Positions 45,847 to 57,739 of a stretch of 64,000 nucleotides of DNA are shown piece by piece (the stretch's first letter is position 1; each line of letters opens with the position of its first letter). The DNA is from Helicoverpa zea. Lineage: Eukaryota; Arthropoda; Insecta; Lepidoptera; Noctuidae. The notes beneath the pieces are model-generated. The model saw only the letters and a list, made by a program, of their open reading frames with translations. It was not told the origin of the DNA and ran no database searches. A program made the translations under genes and the position numbers. The stretch is from assembly GCF_022581195.2 (NCBI RefSeq), contig NC_061472.1, positions 1,922,001-1,986,000 of the forward strand. Reading direction: 5' to 3'.

Positions 45847-46642
45847 ATCGATAGTACCAAACGGAAAATTTTATAACCACGACTAGCTGATCCGTGCGGT
45901 CTTTACTATAGGATTTGTATTTCTGAGTTGAATTCTAATTGTTTTTGAGAAATAAAAGAAGGAGTAGTGAATCTGGGTAAGGTTGGCTAATAGTGAAACT
46001 GTCTTCAAAATTGGTCCAGCTATTCTTGAGTTTTCCTGTAACAAATAGAGTCATAGTCAAAATTTTTGGAATTGTGTTTTGGTACAATACATATCATTGA
46101 CTTGAAAACAGTTTCTAATATTGCAAACAGACACTTCTGTTTCATATTTTTTATGTAGATGGAGTATTAGATTAACATTAATTTTCATTAAATAGCAATA
46201 AATAGTAGATATAGTAATAATAATAATTGTTGTTATAGCAATATAATTTGCTTGTCTTTAATTGCTCGTTAGGTAATAACTACCATTTATTAACATACAG
46301 AGGTGTGCTTCATAACATAAACTGAAGTTGTAAATGAAATGGGCAATGTAATTATTGAAATTAATAGGCAATCAGATTCATTAAGTATTACATATTTTCT
46401 CACTTCTGTTTTTCTCTGTTATAACATACTAAATGTAATGGAAATCGAAGCTAATATACTTGTATTTCATATGCTTGAAATGAATGATGATTTAAGATTA
46501 ATAGACGAATAGTTGAATCCATTCTCTTAAAGGATTCCATTGCGTATCTGCTTCGTATTCATTTATCTTCTTATTATGTACTTCTAACTATAAGGTCCGA
46601 TTTGTGCTTACTATCACATTCAAGGACTTCTTTGGGTTAAAT

Positions 46643-47150
46643 TTATTCTTCGGCGTCCTCAATTTCTAATCCTTCTCGCTTATTCTTTTTATCATTATCA
46701 TGTCCACTATAATTAAAACCTGCGTTTTTCAAACTAATCACATTACTATAATCAAGTCTGTCTACACCATCGTTATCAAGAGACCACACGTTACCTCTTA
46801 CCATAAAAGCTAGACCAACTACTGAATTAAGTGATCCCTTTGCTAGATCACGTTAACATAGTTGCTATTTCGCAATATCTTAGATTCTGATCTGACTAGG
46901 TGGTCCGGTTTGTCTATCAGACTGGCTGATCTTATTCAGTCAGTCTGTAAAGCTATCAATTAATTGTTCTATGTCGATGTAATCTTTTAGAAACTTGTTT
47001 AGGAAGTTGTGATTTTTCTTGTGATCTTGTTTTTTTCTATTGGTCGGCTTCTAATCTTCTTGCTTAATATTTTGGTCGCCCGGGGAGAATATTTACTTTT
47101 TATCTTCTCTATTTTCTCAGAAGAGTTAAATTCTTCATCTTCCCTTTCTA
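46643..47150 (-). pseudogene. decayed gene with clear coding signature, unknown protein
   Basis: The frame ending in TAA at 46643-46645 runs about 67 codons with over 40% G-first codons and a very acidic C-terminus (for example VWSLDNDGVDRLDYSN and EGLEIEDAEE). Further upstream (about 46850-47150) other minus-strand frames are coding-like, Lys/Glu/Ser-rich with stops and frame changes. It lies upstream of the tract at 44076-44421 on the same strand, about 2.2 kb away. No family is recognised. Confidence 0.48.
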
Positions 47151-47552
47151 ATTATCCTGCTCATGAATATGCTTAGTCCGTATTGTGCAAGTCCTCCATA
47201 TGTAATCAAATAAAAATACATGAATTTAATACCTTTCTCGAAGCATTATGTGTTCTTTATTTTTAAAACTCAAAATGTTCCAAGACAATTAATCTATGTG
47301 TAAATAAGATGTAGAGAAGTTAGAAGAGGAGAAATAAGGAGCAACGTCGCTGGTATACAATCAAAAAACTTAAGTACTTATATCAAGTACTAAACTGCAG
47401 TAGTCTAACCATGATAACATGAAAATGTATCTTCCTACACACCTTCGAAAAATACACACATATACCTTCCAGAATTAAGGAAACCCATCAGCCTTCTAAT
47501 CACATTAGAACACCAACAGATACCTCCAGTAATAACGATCCAATCATTTACG

Positions 47553-47741
47553 ATGTTTCGTGGCATAAAGCGTAAAACTGAGCGATTTACGCTGGAACAT
47601 CGGCCGCATCAAACTACTGTGTACATTGCGAATCGTATAACGTACAAACGCGATTCTAAATTTAAATATCGACGAGAGAGCGGGACGGAGCGTGCTCGTG
47701 CGCTTGCAATGGATTGTGTTAAGGATGGATATGAAATTTAG
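47553..47741 (+). other. CpG-rich patch with short open frame
   Basis: A 62-codon frame from ATG to TAG lies in a locally CpG-rich stretch (ACATCGGCCGCATC, CGACGAGAGAGCGGGACGGA). Its Arg-rich translation reflects base composition more than protein character. A promoter-like or young repeat origin is as likely as a gene. Confidence 0.25.
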
Positions 47742-47749
47742 AATTTAAT

Positions 47750-49130
47750 TTTATGTAATTTTCTTTGGTCATTTTAGATTTTTCTTCATACAGGTCAGAT
47801 GAGAAAATGGAACCTTTATATTGAGGCTGAACTACTGTTCAAAAGTTAAACTCATGTTGATGAGTGTTCACAAACGATTACATATTTTACCATTATTGGC
47901 AAAGGTATAACACGTATGAGTAATGGGTCCCGTAACGCTAAATATTCAAGGTGAACCTTGAACACATATGGTGACATGACTATGATTCATACCAAAACAA
48001 ATACTTAGTCATTTTTTTCGATAATTTTTAAAACAAAAACTGCAAACAACTTTTTCTTATTTTCTTTGTACTTAACAAAAAAACTGCTTTTACATTATTT
48101 ACATACTTTGTGGAAATACTTAAATGTATCTATTTTAGCAGACTCTACTTTATAATAGACCATACCTAAAGATTTTCCAATGGCCAAGATTTTCCTGCAC
48201 ATAAAAACAAAAGCCAAACTATTATTATTATATTCCTCGCCCTTCCAGCCACAGCATAATCTACGTCAAACAGACTTGTCTTGCGCTCGCACACCACTCT
48301 CCCCTCCCGCGTCCCTGTAATACCCCCGTGCGTAAACGTGACCCCGAGACGTGAACTCTAACTACGCTCTTTGTTTTTTTTTTGTTTGTTTGTTCGTTTG
48401 TATGTATCTCCTCGATGGAGAATCGTTATTGTACCGATAGTGGGCAGATTTTTTTTTTAATAGGGGTTTATTTGGTTGGGAAATTGAGTGTAAGATGTTT
48501 GGAATTAAGGGCTTGGTATTAAAAGAATCTTAATTTTAGAGCTTAGTAGGGTTTAGGTAATCTGAATATATTTTCAATGTGTATTCGTAACGCAAATAAT
48601 TTTAAAACATAATTTTAGTAGGAAGTCAGGAGTAGCAGAAAGTCAGTTGAGCATAAAGAAATTTTTTAAACATTAAAACCTTATTTCAAAGAAACTCAAG
48701 GGTCGATTAAAAAGCTATTTTTATTACGTCAAATTTTCATTAATCAGTATGGTCTGAAACGTCTAACCAGTGTCAAATTCAAGTTCCGTTTGTAAACCCA
48801 AACCGTTATTGAACATCAAAATTATGTGTAAAAATTAACAGTATCGCTATACCTATTCCCAAACCGAAATGTACCAAAATAACATCGTTTTATGGAAGAT
48901 TAAATTGTTGCCTTTCCGCAAAGGAAGATAAAACTAATGTAAGTTCATTGGTCGTGTTTTGCGCTTTGGTTTGTGACGAAGATTCAACGTTATGAGTTTT
49001 TTACCGTATTGCCGAACTATAGCTACGTAAACAGAGACCCTTATTGTTTGTTTTGTAGTGTAAAATATTTATTATAAATAGCCATCTTGTGTTTGATACC
49101 AGTTAAAATAATATTATTGTACTGTTTCAG
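47750..49130. promoter_or_regulatory. region upstream of the 442-codon gene, with a GC-rich patch
   Basis: A GC-rich patch at about 48260-48360 (TCTTGCGCTCGCACACC, TCCCGCGTCCCTG) lies 0.8 kb before the gene and may hold its promoter or a non-coding first exon. TTATTGTACTGTTTCAG ending at 49130 is a good splice acceptor, 8 bp before the ATG. (TTTG)n-like sequence lies at about 48370-48400. No TATA box was assigned. Confidence 0.35.
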
Positions 49131-49138
49131 CTGCCACA

Positions 49139-50467
49139 ATGGAGCAAATCTTTATGATCGAGGTATTCGTCAAAAGAATTGTCTTGAAGATAGAACCACC
49201 AGAGAAAGATGAATACGAATTGGCAATGGAGGAGGAGGAGAGAAAGAGGGAAGCAGAACGTCTTGCTGCCCTCGAAGCTGCTCAGAAAGGCAAGAAAGGA
49301 AAGAAAGGAAAAAAAGGCGGCGCTAAGAAGGCCAAAAAAGGAAAAAAAGGTAAAAAAGGAAAGAAAGAACCTCCAGGCCCATCAGAAGAAGAAATGAAGT
49401 TTATGCAAACTTGCACGATGCAGATGAACTGTCTTCCCATTTTCGATTTCTACGTGGCTCATGATAATTTTGTTCCACCGCCACCACCGCCTCCTCCAGA
49501 AAAAAAAGGTAAAAAGGGTAAAAAAGCTAAACCCAAGAAAGGGAAAAAGGGCAAGGCTAAAGGGATACCCCCTCGGAAGATTGAGCTTCCGTCTGAACCT
49601 TTGCCCCAACCCCCGTACTTTGGCGTCGGTAATTCAGTCATGTTTCTTTCAAGACCTTCAAAATTAGAGGATGTGTTACGGAAAACTCCAGTTTATATCA
49701 CTGTCTGGAACAGAGATCAAGACATGGGCTGCATTGGTTTCTGTATTGTGGAATGGCACGAATCATTTTTTGAATGTCTTCATAAAGCCGCGGAATTGAA
49801 TCGAATCAATTTCGAACAAGCAGAATATAGAGATACTAAACAGCCAGAAATGGTGACCAATACAGTTGAAATGGTACGCCCACTGCAGTGCGAGGAAGAT
49901 TTGAAAGCGTCAGGTGAAGTCGAATTTTATATCCGTCTGTCGTGTTTAGGCAACAGAGTGATGAGTTACTTTGTGTCGTTGCCGGAGATGGAGCGCATTC
50001 CTGGAAGAAAGTATCTGTGTGATGACTTGAAACTTAAGGATATAGAGGTTGTAAGGCACTGGGAAGGTACTGTCATAGATGAAGTGCCTCCCGTAGCATA
50101 TTTCTTCAGTGCTCCTGACATAACTAGAGAGCCTATCAAACCTGTTGAAGAATTTGTGCAGTACGAAGAATTCGTTGCTCCATTTTCACAGAGCGAACTG
50201 GCAATTTTGTCCATGGGCTTCCCTAAAGGGCCTTGTGGTGGTACTAATTGCTTGAAGAGAATGGAGTATAGAGGCAGTCAGCATCAATTTATTCCAGGGG
50301 AGGTTATTAAAGGAAAGTACCAGCATGGTCAGTTTGTTAACAAGCGAGATGTGCATGGGCCATGTGGGAGACTCGATTGTCCTCTAGCGAAGAAGGTTCG
50401 TGCCTACCTTTGTAGTGAAGGCAGTTACAAACCATGCAAGAAGCCTTGTTGCACCGATTATTACTAG
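49139..50467 (+). CDS. 442-residue lysine-rich and cysteine-rich protein of unknown function
   Basis: A single uninterrupted frame runs from ATG (CACAATGG context) to TAG. Order of parts: a short N-terminal segment; an acidic helix (about 22-48, EYELAMEEEERKREAERL); a first GKK-repeat block (50-77); MKFMQTCTMQMNCLPIFDFY (about 86-105); a run of eight prolines (113-120); a second GKK block (121-142); a globular middle (about 150-345, for example TPVYITVWNRDQDMGCIGF), which could be a C2-like beta fold; and a Cys-rich end with two GPCG-x3-C motifs (364-371 and 407-414) and CKKPCC (433-438). No signal peptide or membrane segment is seen. From memory this resembles insect proteins with a DUF4776-type domain, but that was not checked. 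The coding part is intronless; an acceptor at 49130 suggests a spliced non-coding 5' exon. AATAAA follows at 50561-50566. Confidence 0.92.
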   Translation: MEQIFMIEVFVKRIVLKIEPPEKDEYELAMEEEERKREAERLAALEAAQKGKKGKKGKKGGAKKAKKGKKGKKGKKEPPGPSEEEMKFMQTCTMQMNCLPIFDFYVAHDNFVPPPPPPPPEKKGKKGKKAKPKKGKKGKAKGIPPRKIELPSEPLPQPPYFGVGNSVMFLSRPSKLEDVLRKTPVYITVWNRDQDMGCIGFCIVEWHESFFECLHKAAELNRINFEQAEYRDTKQPEMVTNTVEMVRPLQCEEDLKASGEVEFYIRLSCLGNRVMSYFVSLPEMERIPGRKYLCDDLKLKDIEVVRHWEGTVIDEVPPVAYFFSAPDITREPIKPVEEFVQYEEFVAPFSQSELAILSMGFPKGPCGGTNCLKRMEYRGSQHQFIPGEVIKGKYQHGQFVNKRDVHGPCGRLDCPLAKKVRAYLCSEGSYKPCKKPCCTDYY

Positions 50468-50560
50468 TTTGGAATCAGGTTTATTTTAGTAGGTATAGAT
50501 GTTCAAATTTGTTATAGTTAGCAATAAGATTATGTTTAACAATACAATAATAGACTTAAC

Positions 50561-50566
50561 AATAAA
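50561..50566 (+). terminator. poly(A) signal AATAAA of the 442-codon gene
   Basis: AATAAA lies 94 bp after the stop codon and is followed by a T/G-rich stretch (TTGATTGTTTTCTCTTTTG) suited to downstream cleavage factors. Confidence 0.65.
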
Positions 50567-50599
50567 AATCGTACCATATCATTGATTGTTTTCTCTTTT

Positions 50600-53425
50600 G
50601 CCCTCTTTTTTTACATCGTCAAGTACGTATGTCTCTTTCAATCGAAATTTTAAATTATTTTTTAAGTACTTTTTGTTTTAAAACACAAGTCTCGGTGGAC
50701 AAAAACAAGTAAGGTAATGATTCATTTAGTACACTTTCTCTTGGCTTCGCACCCAAGGCTAATGGGGGCAAAACAATTATTGCATGAGATCATCGTTCAT
50801 CGTCAGGTCATTATTCCGAATTGAAACTTAATAAAATAATATAAATGTTTCTGTTTACTAAAGTCAGGCTTAGTTTTATTTATTCATTAAGCACAAAAGT
50901 AGCCTATACCTATGAAAAAGACTCGTCTAATGGCTGATATTAACCAATTTATGTGCGAGGAAAATTGATCAAGTTTTTTTTAAATTGTCTGTATATTAAT
51001 AAAGTATGAATTAAATAACTTAAACGCTTTTGAAATCCCCCTGTCGCTTGCAAAGTTGATTCATTTCATAATCGTCATGTACTAAATATGTGACCTTATA
51101 TTGAGAAAGTCGATATTGTTAGTTAATTTTGGGTCACTAAATAAACGGGCCGACCCGAACAAATTCGCGTACAATATGCAGTCAAACATTCGTAATAACA
51201 CGCTTTCAACAACAATGGCCATTTAAAATGCCATAAAAAATCCTTCATGTCCTAATTACGGTTTTATCTTCATCCACCAAGCGTGACGGTGTCCAAATCC
51301 CACTAATGATGACAATGATTTTCGAAACCACTTTATCTTTACCGTCCCTAAACTCTAAAACAGTATTTATGTCTAACGTATTAAGGGTTAACTCAGTAGA
51401 TGTAGTGGTAAACGTAACTTGGTAAACATGACATGATATGGGCCAAGGAAATTAAGTTTGTAAATCTTGCGTGCTTGATGATTTTCTTGGAAACGGATTT
51501 TCTGGGTGTATTAAGGATTGTTTTGTGTATGTATTTTTTAATATCCGTTTATCCTTATTCTTTACTAGTTTTTAATCTTGGATGATGCCTACTGGCAGGA
51601 TTGCCAGTTTTACAAGGAGTCAAAATGATACCTAAATCGAATCGCATTGCCGACTGGTAAAGTATAATATGAGTACTCTAATACATAGGTACTCCCTACC
51701 AATTATTTTTAGTAAAATTTAAATAGTCACTTTATCTCCAGCTTTTCAAAATGAGTATACTCATCGAAAGAACGTGCATTTTTCTACAATTTCTGACTGC
51801 ATTTCTACACAAATAACAAAGCCAACGAGACATTCACATAACAATTAATTTTTATCAAAAAGACCTTGCAACTATAGTTGCATACAAAAGCGCATAATGT
51901 TGCATTGTTTATGTCAATTTGAATGCATTAGACTAATCGTCGCGGTCGTTTATGACAATGATTCTTAAACTGCATACTGTGAAGCAAGAGTTGGTACTGA
52001 GGTTTAATGAAAGGGAAGTAGATAAGCTCAACTATTGGGAAGGAAAATGAGTTGACAATTTTCATTTTATTTTCCAAAATGGTTTACGGGGCGGTTTAAA
52101 ACAACTGTTTCCTCTGAAAAAACGTGTAAATTAATAGTGTATAGGAAGAATACTGTTATTTATGTTATTGGTGGGAACTTTGACCTTCATAAATTATGTT
52201 TCTGAGGTATTACGACTATGTTTGAATGTTCATGATGTCACTTTTACTATTTACTCCTTGTCATCGGTACTACCGATATCAGGATCCAATCCATAGATAC
52301 AATATTATGACGTCACAATTTCTTCAAAGATTTGTTTTGATATTGCTTTTTTATTGAATGATATTATTTTTCTTTCTTGAGAACACCTACAGCAACAAAT
52401 GAGAAACCAAGTTCGATTAAAAGTTCTATCATTCATGTAGGCATGGTGTTCGATAAGAAACTTTGACTAACACTGGATAAACTACAAACTGAATTATGTC
52501 GACTTGTGATGTATGGTAATTAAACTCGTCGTGGAAACTTCCTATGTAAAAACCTATGTGTATAGCTTTTATTGCGTTAGAGGGCTTGCACACTGCGACT
52601 TTTTGAACCGAGACATGGTACACGTTGAATATCTTAGACGATGCAATTTTTTATGTATTTCCATAGTGTGTAAATCCAGTCAATTGAGAAATTCCTTTAT
52701 TTTGAAGTCTACTAAAATCAATAGGGCTAATTTTCAGTCCTTACAATGGTTTTCGCCGCTCATTGATAAATTACCTACTAAATCAAGTGTGGAACAAAGT
52801 CCTTCACAGTGTATATTGGTACCTAAGTCTATCTGCGATAAACACACAAATTACAACACGGTTGTTCATGCAGTTTTCAGCAATAGATACATAGATTCAT
52901 GAGGAAGTATTAAGTAGATATAGGTACGCACATAATCCACGCGCAACCAGTGTGGGTCGCTATTATATGGTTAGAAAAGGTCGTAAAAATATGAGTTATT
53001 AGAAACAAAGTAGGTGATTTTATAATAGTGTAAAATAATCTAGAAATTGCAACAACAATATCATATGAATTCGCCTTTACTAATTGAGTTATGAATTATT
53101 ACTCGCCAGTACAATAATGACTGCGATAATGTGTGTCAATGTAGATAATATTGTACTGCATTTAAATTACGACTTGATGTGTCTAACAGATGTAGTAATA
53201 TCGCTAATAACCTATTTGTAAAAGATTTTAATGTTATCTTCCACACACTGCAGACTAACAAGTCGGTCGACTAATTGACCCCATGTATAACTATTTTTTG
53301 TAAACATTTCACTGTCCACAATAATTAAGCAATCGCTATGTATCACAAATGACTCATGAAACAGGAAAGTTATAGAAAATCTTTAATTCCAATCAAAGTT
53401 TTTAGTCGTTTCGGTACCGGCAAAA
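50600..53425. other. no recognised gene
   Basis: AT-rich DNA. The plus-strand frame at 52513-52902 (129 codons) was examined; its composition is mixed and no domain or clear bias was seen, so it is not called. Confidence 0.4.
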
Positions 53426-53427
53426 TA

Positions 53428-53802
53428 CCTGAGGCGCGATTCTGCTATTTCACTTAAGCGACATGCGATTCACATCCGACTGAGATCCAATCACGATTCT
53501 ATTACGACTGAAGCGTATGTGGCATTCCGTTATTTTTTCTTTTAAATAAACTTTTTTATCCATTTCTGTGACTCAATAATGAATCATATTGCCTGCAAAT
53601 TATTCACGATTGCAAAATGATTGTACTTAGAACAAACTACCATAATAGACCAAATGGCAGACCAATCGCAAACCAATCGAATGTCATTGGAATACGATTG
53701 GTCTTATATTAGTAGCAGAATGTCCGCTAAGGTTAAAACTGCTATTGCTATTCAATTTCTATTAAATTTTGACATTATTAATTTAGCAGAATCGGGCCCC
53801 TG
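53428..53802. mobile_element. MITE with CGATTCTGCTA terminal inverted repeats
   Basis: The left end reads CCTGAGGCGCGATTCTGCTA and the right end is the inverse of CAGGGGCCCGATTCTGCTA, giving imperfect repeats of about 20 bp around a 375-bp element. Such ends are common in short lepidopteran DNA elements. An internal ORF (53621-53803) runs into the right repeat and is not a gene. Target duplication unclear. Confidence 0.6.
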
Positions 53803-53804
53803 AT

Positions 53805-55990
53805 CTTTATAATGTGCGTACTACCATTCATCTGCATACTGATTTATGAGCCCAAACAAACTATCGGCCGACTAAAAGTTTGCAGTTTGTGTTTGGTACT
53901 CTAAAGGTTTCTTTAGAAATATTATGATTTTATGAAAGAAACCCTTTGTTTTTCGCCTTATCTGTACTTTTCTGTATTTCTTTGTGTTGTAATGACGATT
54001 ATTTAAATGACGTGCATAGGTTTAATGTTATCTATCTATGGTAATAAATGAATGGTTAATTAGAATTATAACCCAGATTTATAGATAAATATTCATATTG
54101 TAGTACCAGTAAAGATTAATTGTAAGTCCAACTGAGAATTTTCTGTATGATGATTTATTTCCGGTGATATTACAACAACAATGCTTCTCAATACTCTAAA
54201 ACTTGACGATGCAGAAATTGTACTACTGTGAATAGAAATATTATGAGTAGAGTTGTAAAAAATACGAATGCTTTTAAGCTTTCCTGCCTGCGTGGTTTAA
54301 GCTTTTGAACTTATGGTTAAACGCCTGAAGAAAGGTAATAGCAAGAACCTTCCTTGCGTTGAAGCCTTCTCAACTTTTTAAGTTTTGAAGAATCTCGCTT
54401 TCAACAGTATACCGGATAAGTAAAAACTAAATTAAAAAATTGCGTTCCCAAAAAAATCCCGGTTTTTGAACCGCAACGTCGAAATAAGAAGAGTCATGTT
54501 ATTGATCAGTATTCATCAGATGCTTTCTTCTAAATTTATTACTTTCCTATTTTTCTCATTGATATAACTTACTATTGATATTGTTACGGATTTGTTTGTT
54601 TCCTACAGGCTTTTGTTTCCAATGAGTATGACTCAACGTAGGGGAATCGGATACTCAATAGCGTTTATAGATGTGAACAACCTGTCATTAGCTTTAATGT
54701 TTATTTCAAGTCTATTGTTTATAAGTATGTAAAAACGTTTCAGTGTGTAGGTATTGAATGACGCTTTGTTATAAATCACGATAACATAGGTATGCACTAT
54801 AATAGGTACTGTCTGTATCACCTATATTGTCTTGAGCATTGAAGTCACAAATAAAAAGCTGAAATTACGTGAAATTCAATTATTCGCTGATTGTTCATAA
54901 TTTCAAGCAATCGTATTAGAAAAAATTAACAGCTATTAAATAAAAGCTGTTTTTTTAGAATTGTGCCTCGTGTATATATATTTAACAGCTGTACAACCTC
55001 AACATGCAAATATATAAATTAGAAATAATGAATTACTAAATATGTGTGTAAGCTATAAATAAAAGCACAAAATTAAACACTTATCATCAATTTAATTACA
55101 TAACTCATATCACAGGCATGACTCAATAGCGCAGCTTTTCAAGCTGATAAAATTTTCAAAACGAGACATAAGCCACAATACACCTTACTTACTTAAACTT
55201 AAGGTTAATTTTCATTTGTCAAGTGAAATACTGATGAAATGAACTTGCTAGCTTACGTTGATGATGAATCATCATGGATCTTTGTGGGTGTGGCTTTAAC
55301 GAGTTCGATTTTGATAAAAGAGAAGGAAGAGGCAAAAGTGTTATTCATAGAAGCAATAGACAAGGCTTGCGGTTGATTTTATTTATTGTTGGAATGGGTG
55401 ATTAAATCATTGGTTTAATTAGATGGGTGTTGATTTGTTGACAGATTATTGTTTCTGGTTTTAGTAGTTTTAATTATAAACTTGTTTAATTAGCTGTATA
55501 CGAAATCACAAATTAAGATCACCGTAAATGCTAAGTAATAAGTAGAGATAGTTAGTGGTTTTTTTTCTGCGTCCACTAATCTGAAACTTAGTTGAGCATG
55601 TGTAACAGCACTGGACACAAAAGTAAAAATAAACGATCTTGCTTATTAAAATTACACAATCCTATTAATTGAAAAACACCATAATTGTGGGTTAAAATCC
55701 TACTTGCAATTGGGTCAAACAATATCGAACCCATCCGATCTGTACCACCAATTTTGCATCATCTCACAACCATTAAAAAAAGTTGTTTTGTTCAACATCT
55801 CAACACCACATTGGCAAACAGGTTAGTGAATCATAGTGATATTCAGTTTGTGGACGTGACCCGAATAGTACCTAATAACTAATGACCGTTGACTGACAAA
55901 CTGACATAACCGGTGTGCTTGTGGTTGTAAAAAAAATTGTAAACAATGACTCACTTTGCTGTTTGGTGGATGGCAACAAGATTGGCGAGA
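53805..55990. other. no recognised gene
   Basis: AT-rich DNA; ORFs at 54633-54821, 55685-55882 and 55823-56038 are chance-like, and the last runs into the MITE at 56003. Confidence 0.4.
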
Positions 55991-56002
55991 GATGATTATG
56001 AC

Positions 56003-56233
56003 TATAGTTCGGCCATTCAGAGAATGCGTTCCTGACACGTCGCGATTGAACTGACGACGTAACTTTGCAATGGCGTTGCAGTTACGATAAAAATATTTTT
56101 GCTGGTTGTTTACCGTTTTAACAATTGAGGAGCATTAAAACAACATTATTATATCAATAATCAATGAATGTTATTACGTCGTCAGTTCAATCGCGACGTG
56201 TCAGGAACGCATTCTCTGAATGGCCGAACTATA
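56003..56233. mobile_element. 231-bp MITE, copy 2
   Basis: Same length and, by eye, same sequence as 28037-28267, including the 60-bp perfect inverted repeats and TATA ends. Different flanks (GATTATGAC... and AGAAGTTG) show an independent insertion rather than a segmental duplication. Confidence 0.9.
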
Positions 56234-56264
56234 AGAAGTTGAATTTCTAAGTGCTAGTTGACTA

Positions 56265-56385
56265 AATCAGACAACAACGTTCAAGCACACAAATGATGTA
56301 CCCATGAGGGAATCGAATCCGCGACATCCCGTGACTTGACAGGAGTACCTATCTTCTCTTTAGACCGCCTTCTCCCGCGTGGTGT
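56265..56385 (-). mobile_element. tRNA-derived SINE remnant
   Basis: On the minus strand CGCGGATTCGATTCCCTCAT holds a B box, preceded by a degenerate A-box region (GGCGGTCTAAAGAGAAGATA) and followed by CATTTGTGTGCTTGA, similar to the body of the SINE at 12168. Confidence 0.5.
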
Positions 56386-56391
56386 GTGGAT

Positions 56392-56585
56392 AAAAGCCTA
56401 TTATGTAAATTCAGGATATCACCTACCTACATACCAAATTTCAACCAAATTGGTCCAGCCGTTTTTGCGTGAAATAATACATACATAATGAATAACAAAC
56501 ATACATTCTCTATTCTCTATACTTTCACATTTCTAATATTATTTTTAACCCCCGACGCAAAAACGACGGGGTGTTATAAGTTTGA

Positions 56586-56665
<80 letters not shown>

Positions 56666-56800
56666 GCATCGTAGCTCCCAAACGGATGATCCGATTGTAA
56701 TGCGGTTTTTTTTGTTTAAAAGGAGTGTCATTCGGGAGTGTTCTTAGCTATGTTTGGTGGAAATCGGTTCAGGTCTTCAAGGTCATCAGCTCGTTTGTTA
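56392..56800 (+). repeat. composite of dispersed-element tail, AACCCCCGAC element and (TG)n microsatellite
   Basis: ATTGGTCCAGCCGTTTTTGC and a tail ending TTTCTAATATTATT (56392-56543) are of the short-element type. At 56547 AACCCCCGACGCAAAAAC begins a common lepidopteran repeat whose body reads GTGTTATAAGTTTGACGTGT, then (TG)n at 56592-56660 (about 34 repeats), then ATCGTAGCTCCCAAACGGAT and CGGGAGTGTTCTTAGC. Chance ORFs over the microsatellite are not genes. Confidence 0.65.
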
Positions 56801-57291
56801 GGTGTGAGAAGAATGTTACACGCTCAGTTTACTTGCAAGCATGTGTGGGATCTGAAATTTGAAACACTAATGTCTTCTGGAACCACCGAGCTGGTCTGCT
56901 GTTGGGGCACGAAGGTAGGAGACGTAACCCTGAACTGCCTTTTAGTAAACCCATCGAGTTTGGGCTCGTTGAATTTGTCTTGACCAGTTCTCTTCAATTG
57001 ACGAGAACCTGATACTGGAAATGGGATGTGGCGGATGAAACCCTGGAATGCCGGAATGAAACGGATAAACCGATTTATATCTTCGCTGAAAATCTAGAAT
57101 GACCAAAGGTTTATGTTTCCTCAATCTGTGCAATTCTCCCAGAGCCAGTATGTTATGAGGATTGTTAAACAGCATCCTTTGTCCGAGATCGCATAGAGCG
57201 ACCCCATCTTAAAATAAAAGAAATTAACTGAAAGAAGAAAAAATTAAGGAGCTCCTTCAAAAAGCATGAAATAAAATTAAATTATAAATTT

Positions 57292-57735
57292 AAAAAAACC
57301 CCCGACCCAAAAAAAGTACGCAATTAGTATGACAAAAGGTTAAAAACGCTAAACCCTATAAAAAGCAAAAAATAACTTTTAACACTACGTAAGTACCAAC
57401 TAAAGCATGTCAGACTAAACTAAATTTTGACGTGTCGGGGGACCGCTTTTTACCTTCAAAAACACTTACATAAATCAAATGATACCTACCTAATTACAAC
57501 ATTCGTATAAAACAAAATTATATACACAGTTATAAGTAGTATATACTTAATTACTTCTAACGTTAGGCTAATAAATTAGAGCGGTCCCCCGACACGACAA
57601 AATTTAGTTTAGTCTGACATGCTTTAGTTGGTACTTACGTAGTGTTAAAAGTTATTTTTTGCTTTTTATAGGGTTTAGCGTTTTTAACCTTTTGTCATAC
57701 TAATTGCGTACTTTTTTGGGTCGGGGGTTTTTTTT
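57292..57735. mobile_element. foldback element with inverted arms of about 156 bp
   Basis: Left arm 57292-57447 and right arm 57580-57735 are almost perfect reverse complements (one indel in the A run and about two mismatches by eye) around a core of about 130 bp. The ends read AACCCCCGACCCAAAAAA, closely similar to the start of the repeat at 56547. No coding capacity. The transcript would form a long hairpin. Confidence 0.88.
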
Positions 57736-57739
57736 AGTA

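Noticed and set aside
49209..50214. ORFs on both strands inside the 442-codon gene
   Set aside because: Shadows of the real frame caused by its GKK and Pro repeats.
52513..52902. Plus-strand 129-codon ORF
   Set aside because: One of the longest open frames, but composition and codon positions gave no clear signal and no domain was seen; about the length chance allows in this much AT-rich DNA.
56488..56731. ORFs encoding Cys-Val or His-Thr repeats
   Set aside because: Translation of the (TG)n microsatellite.
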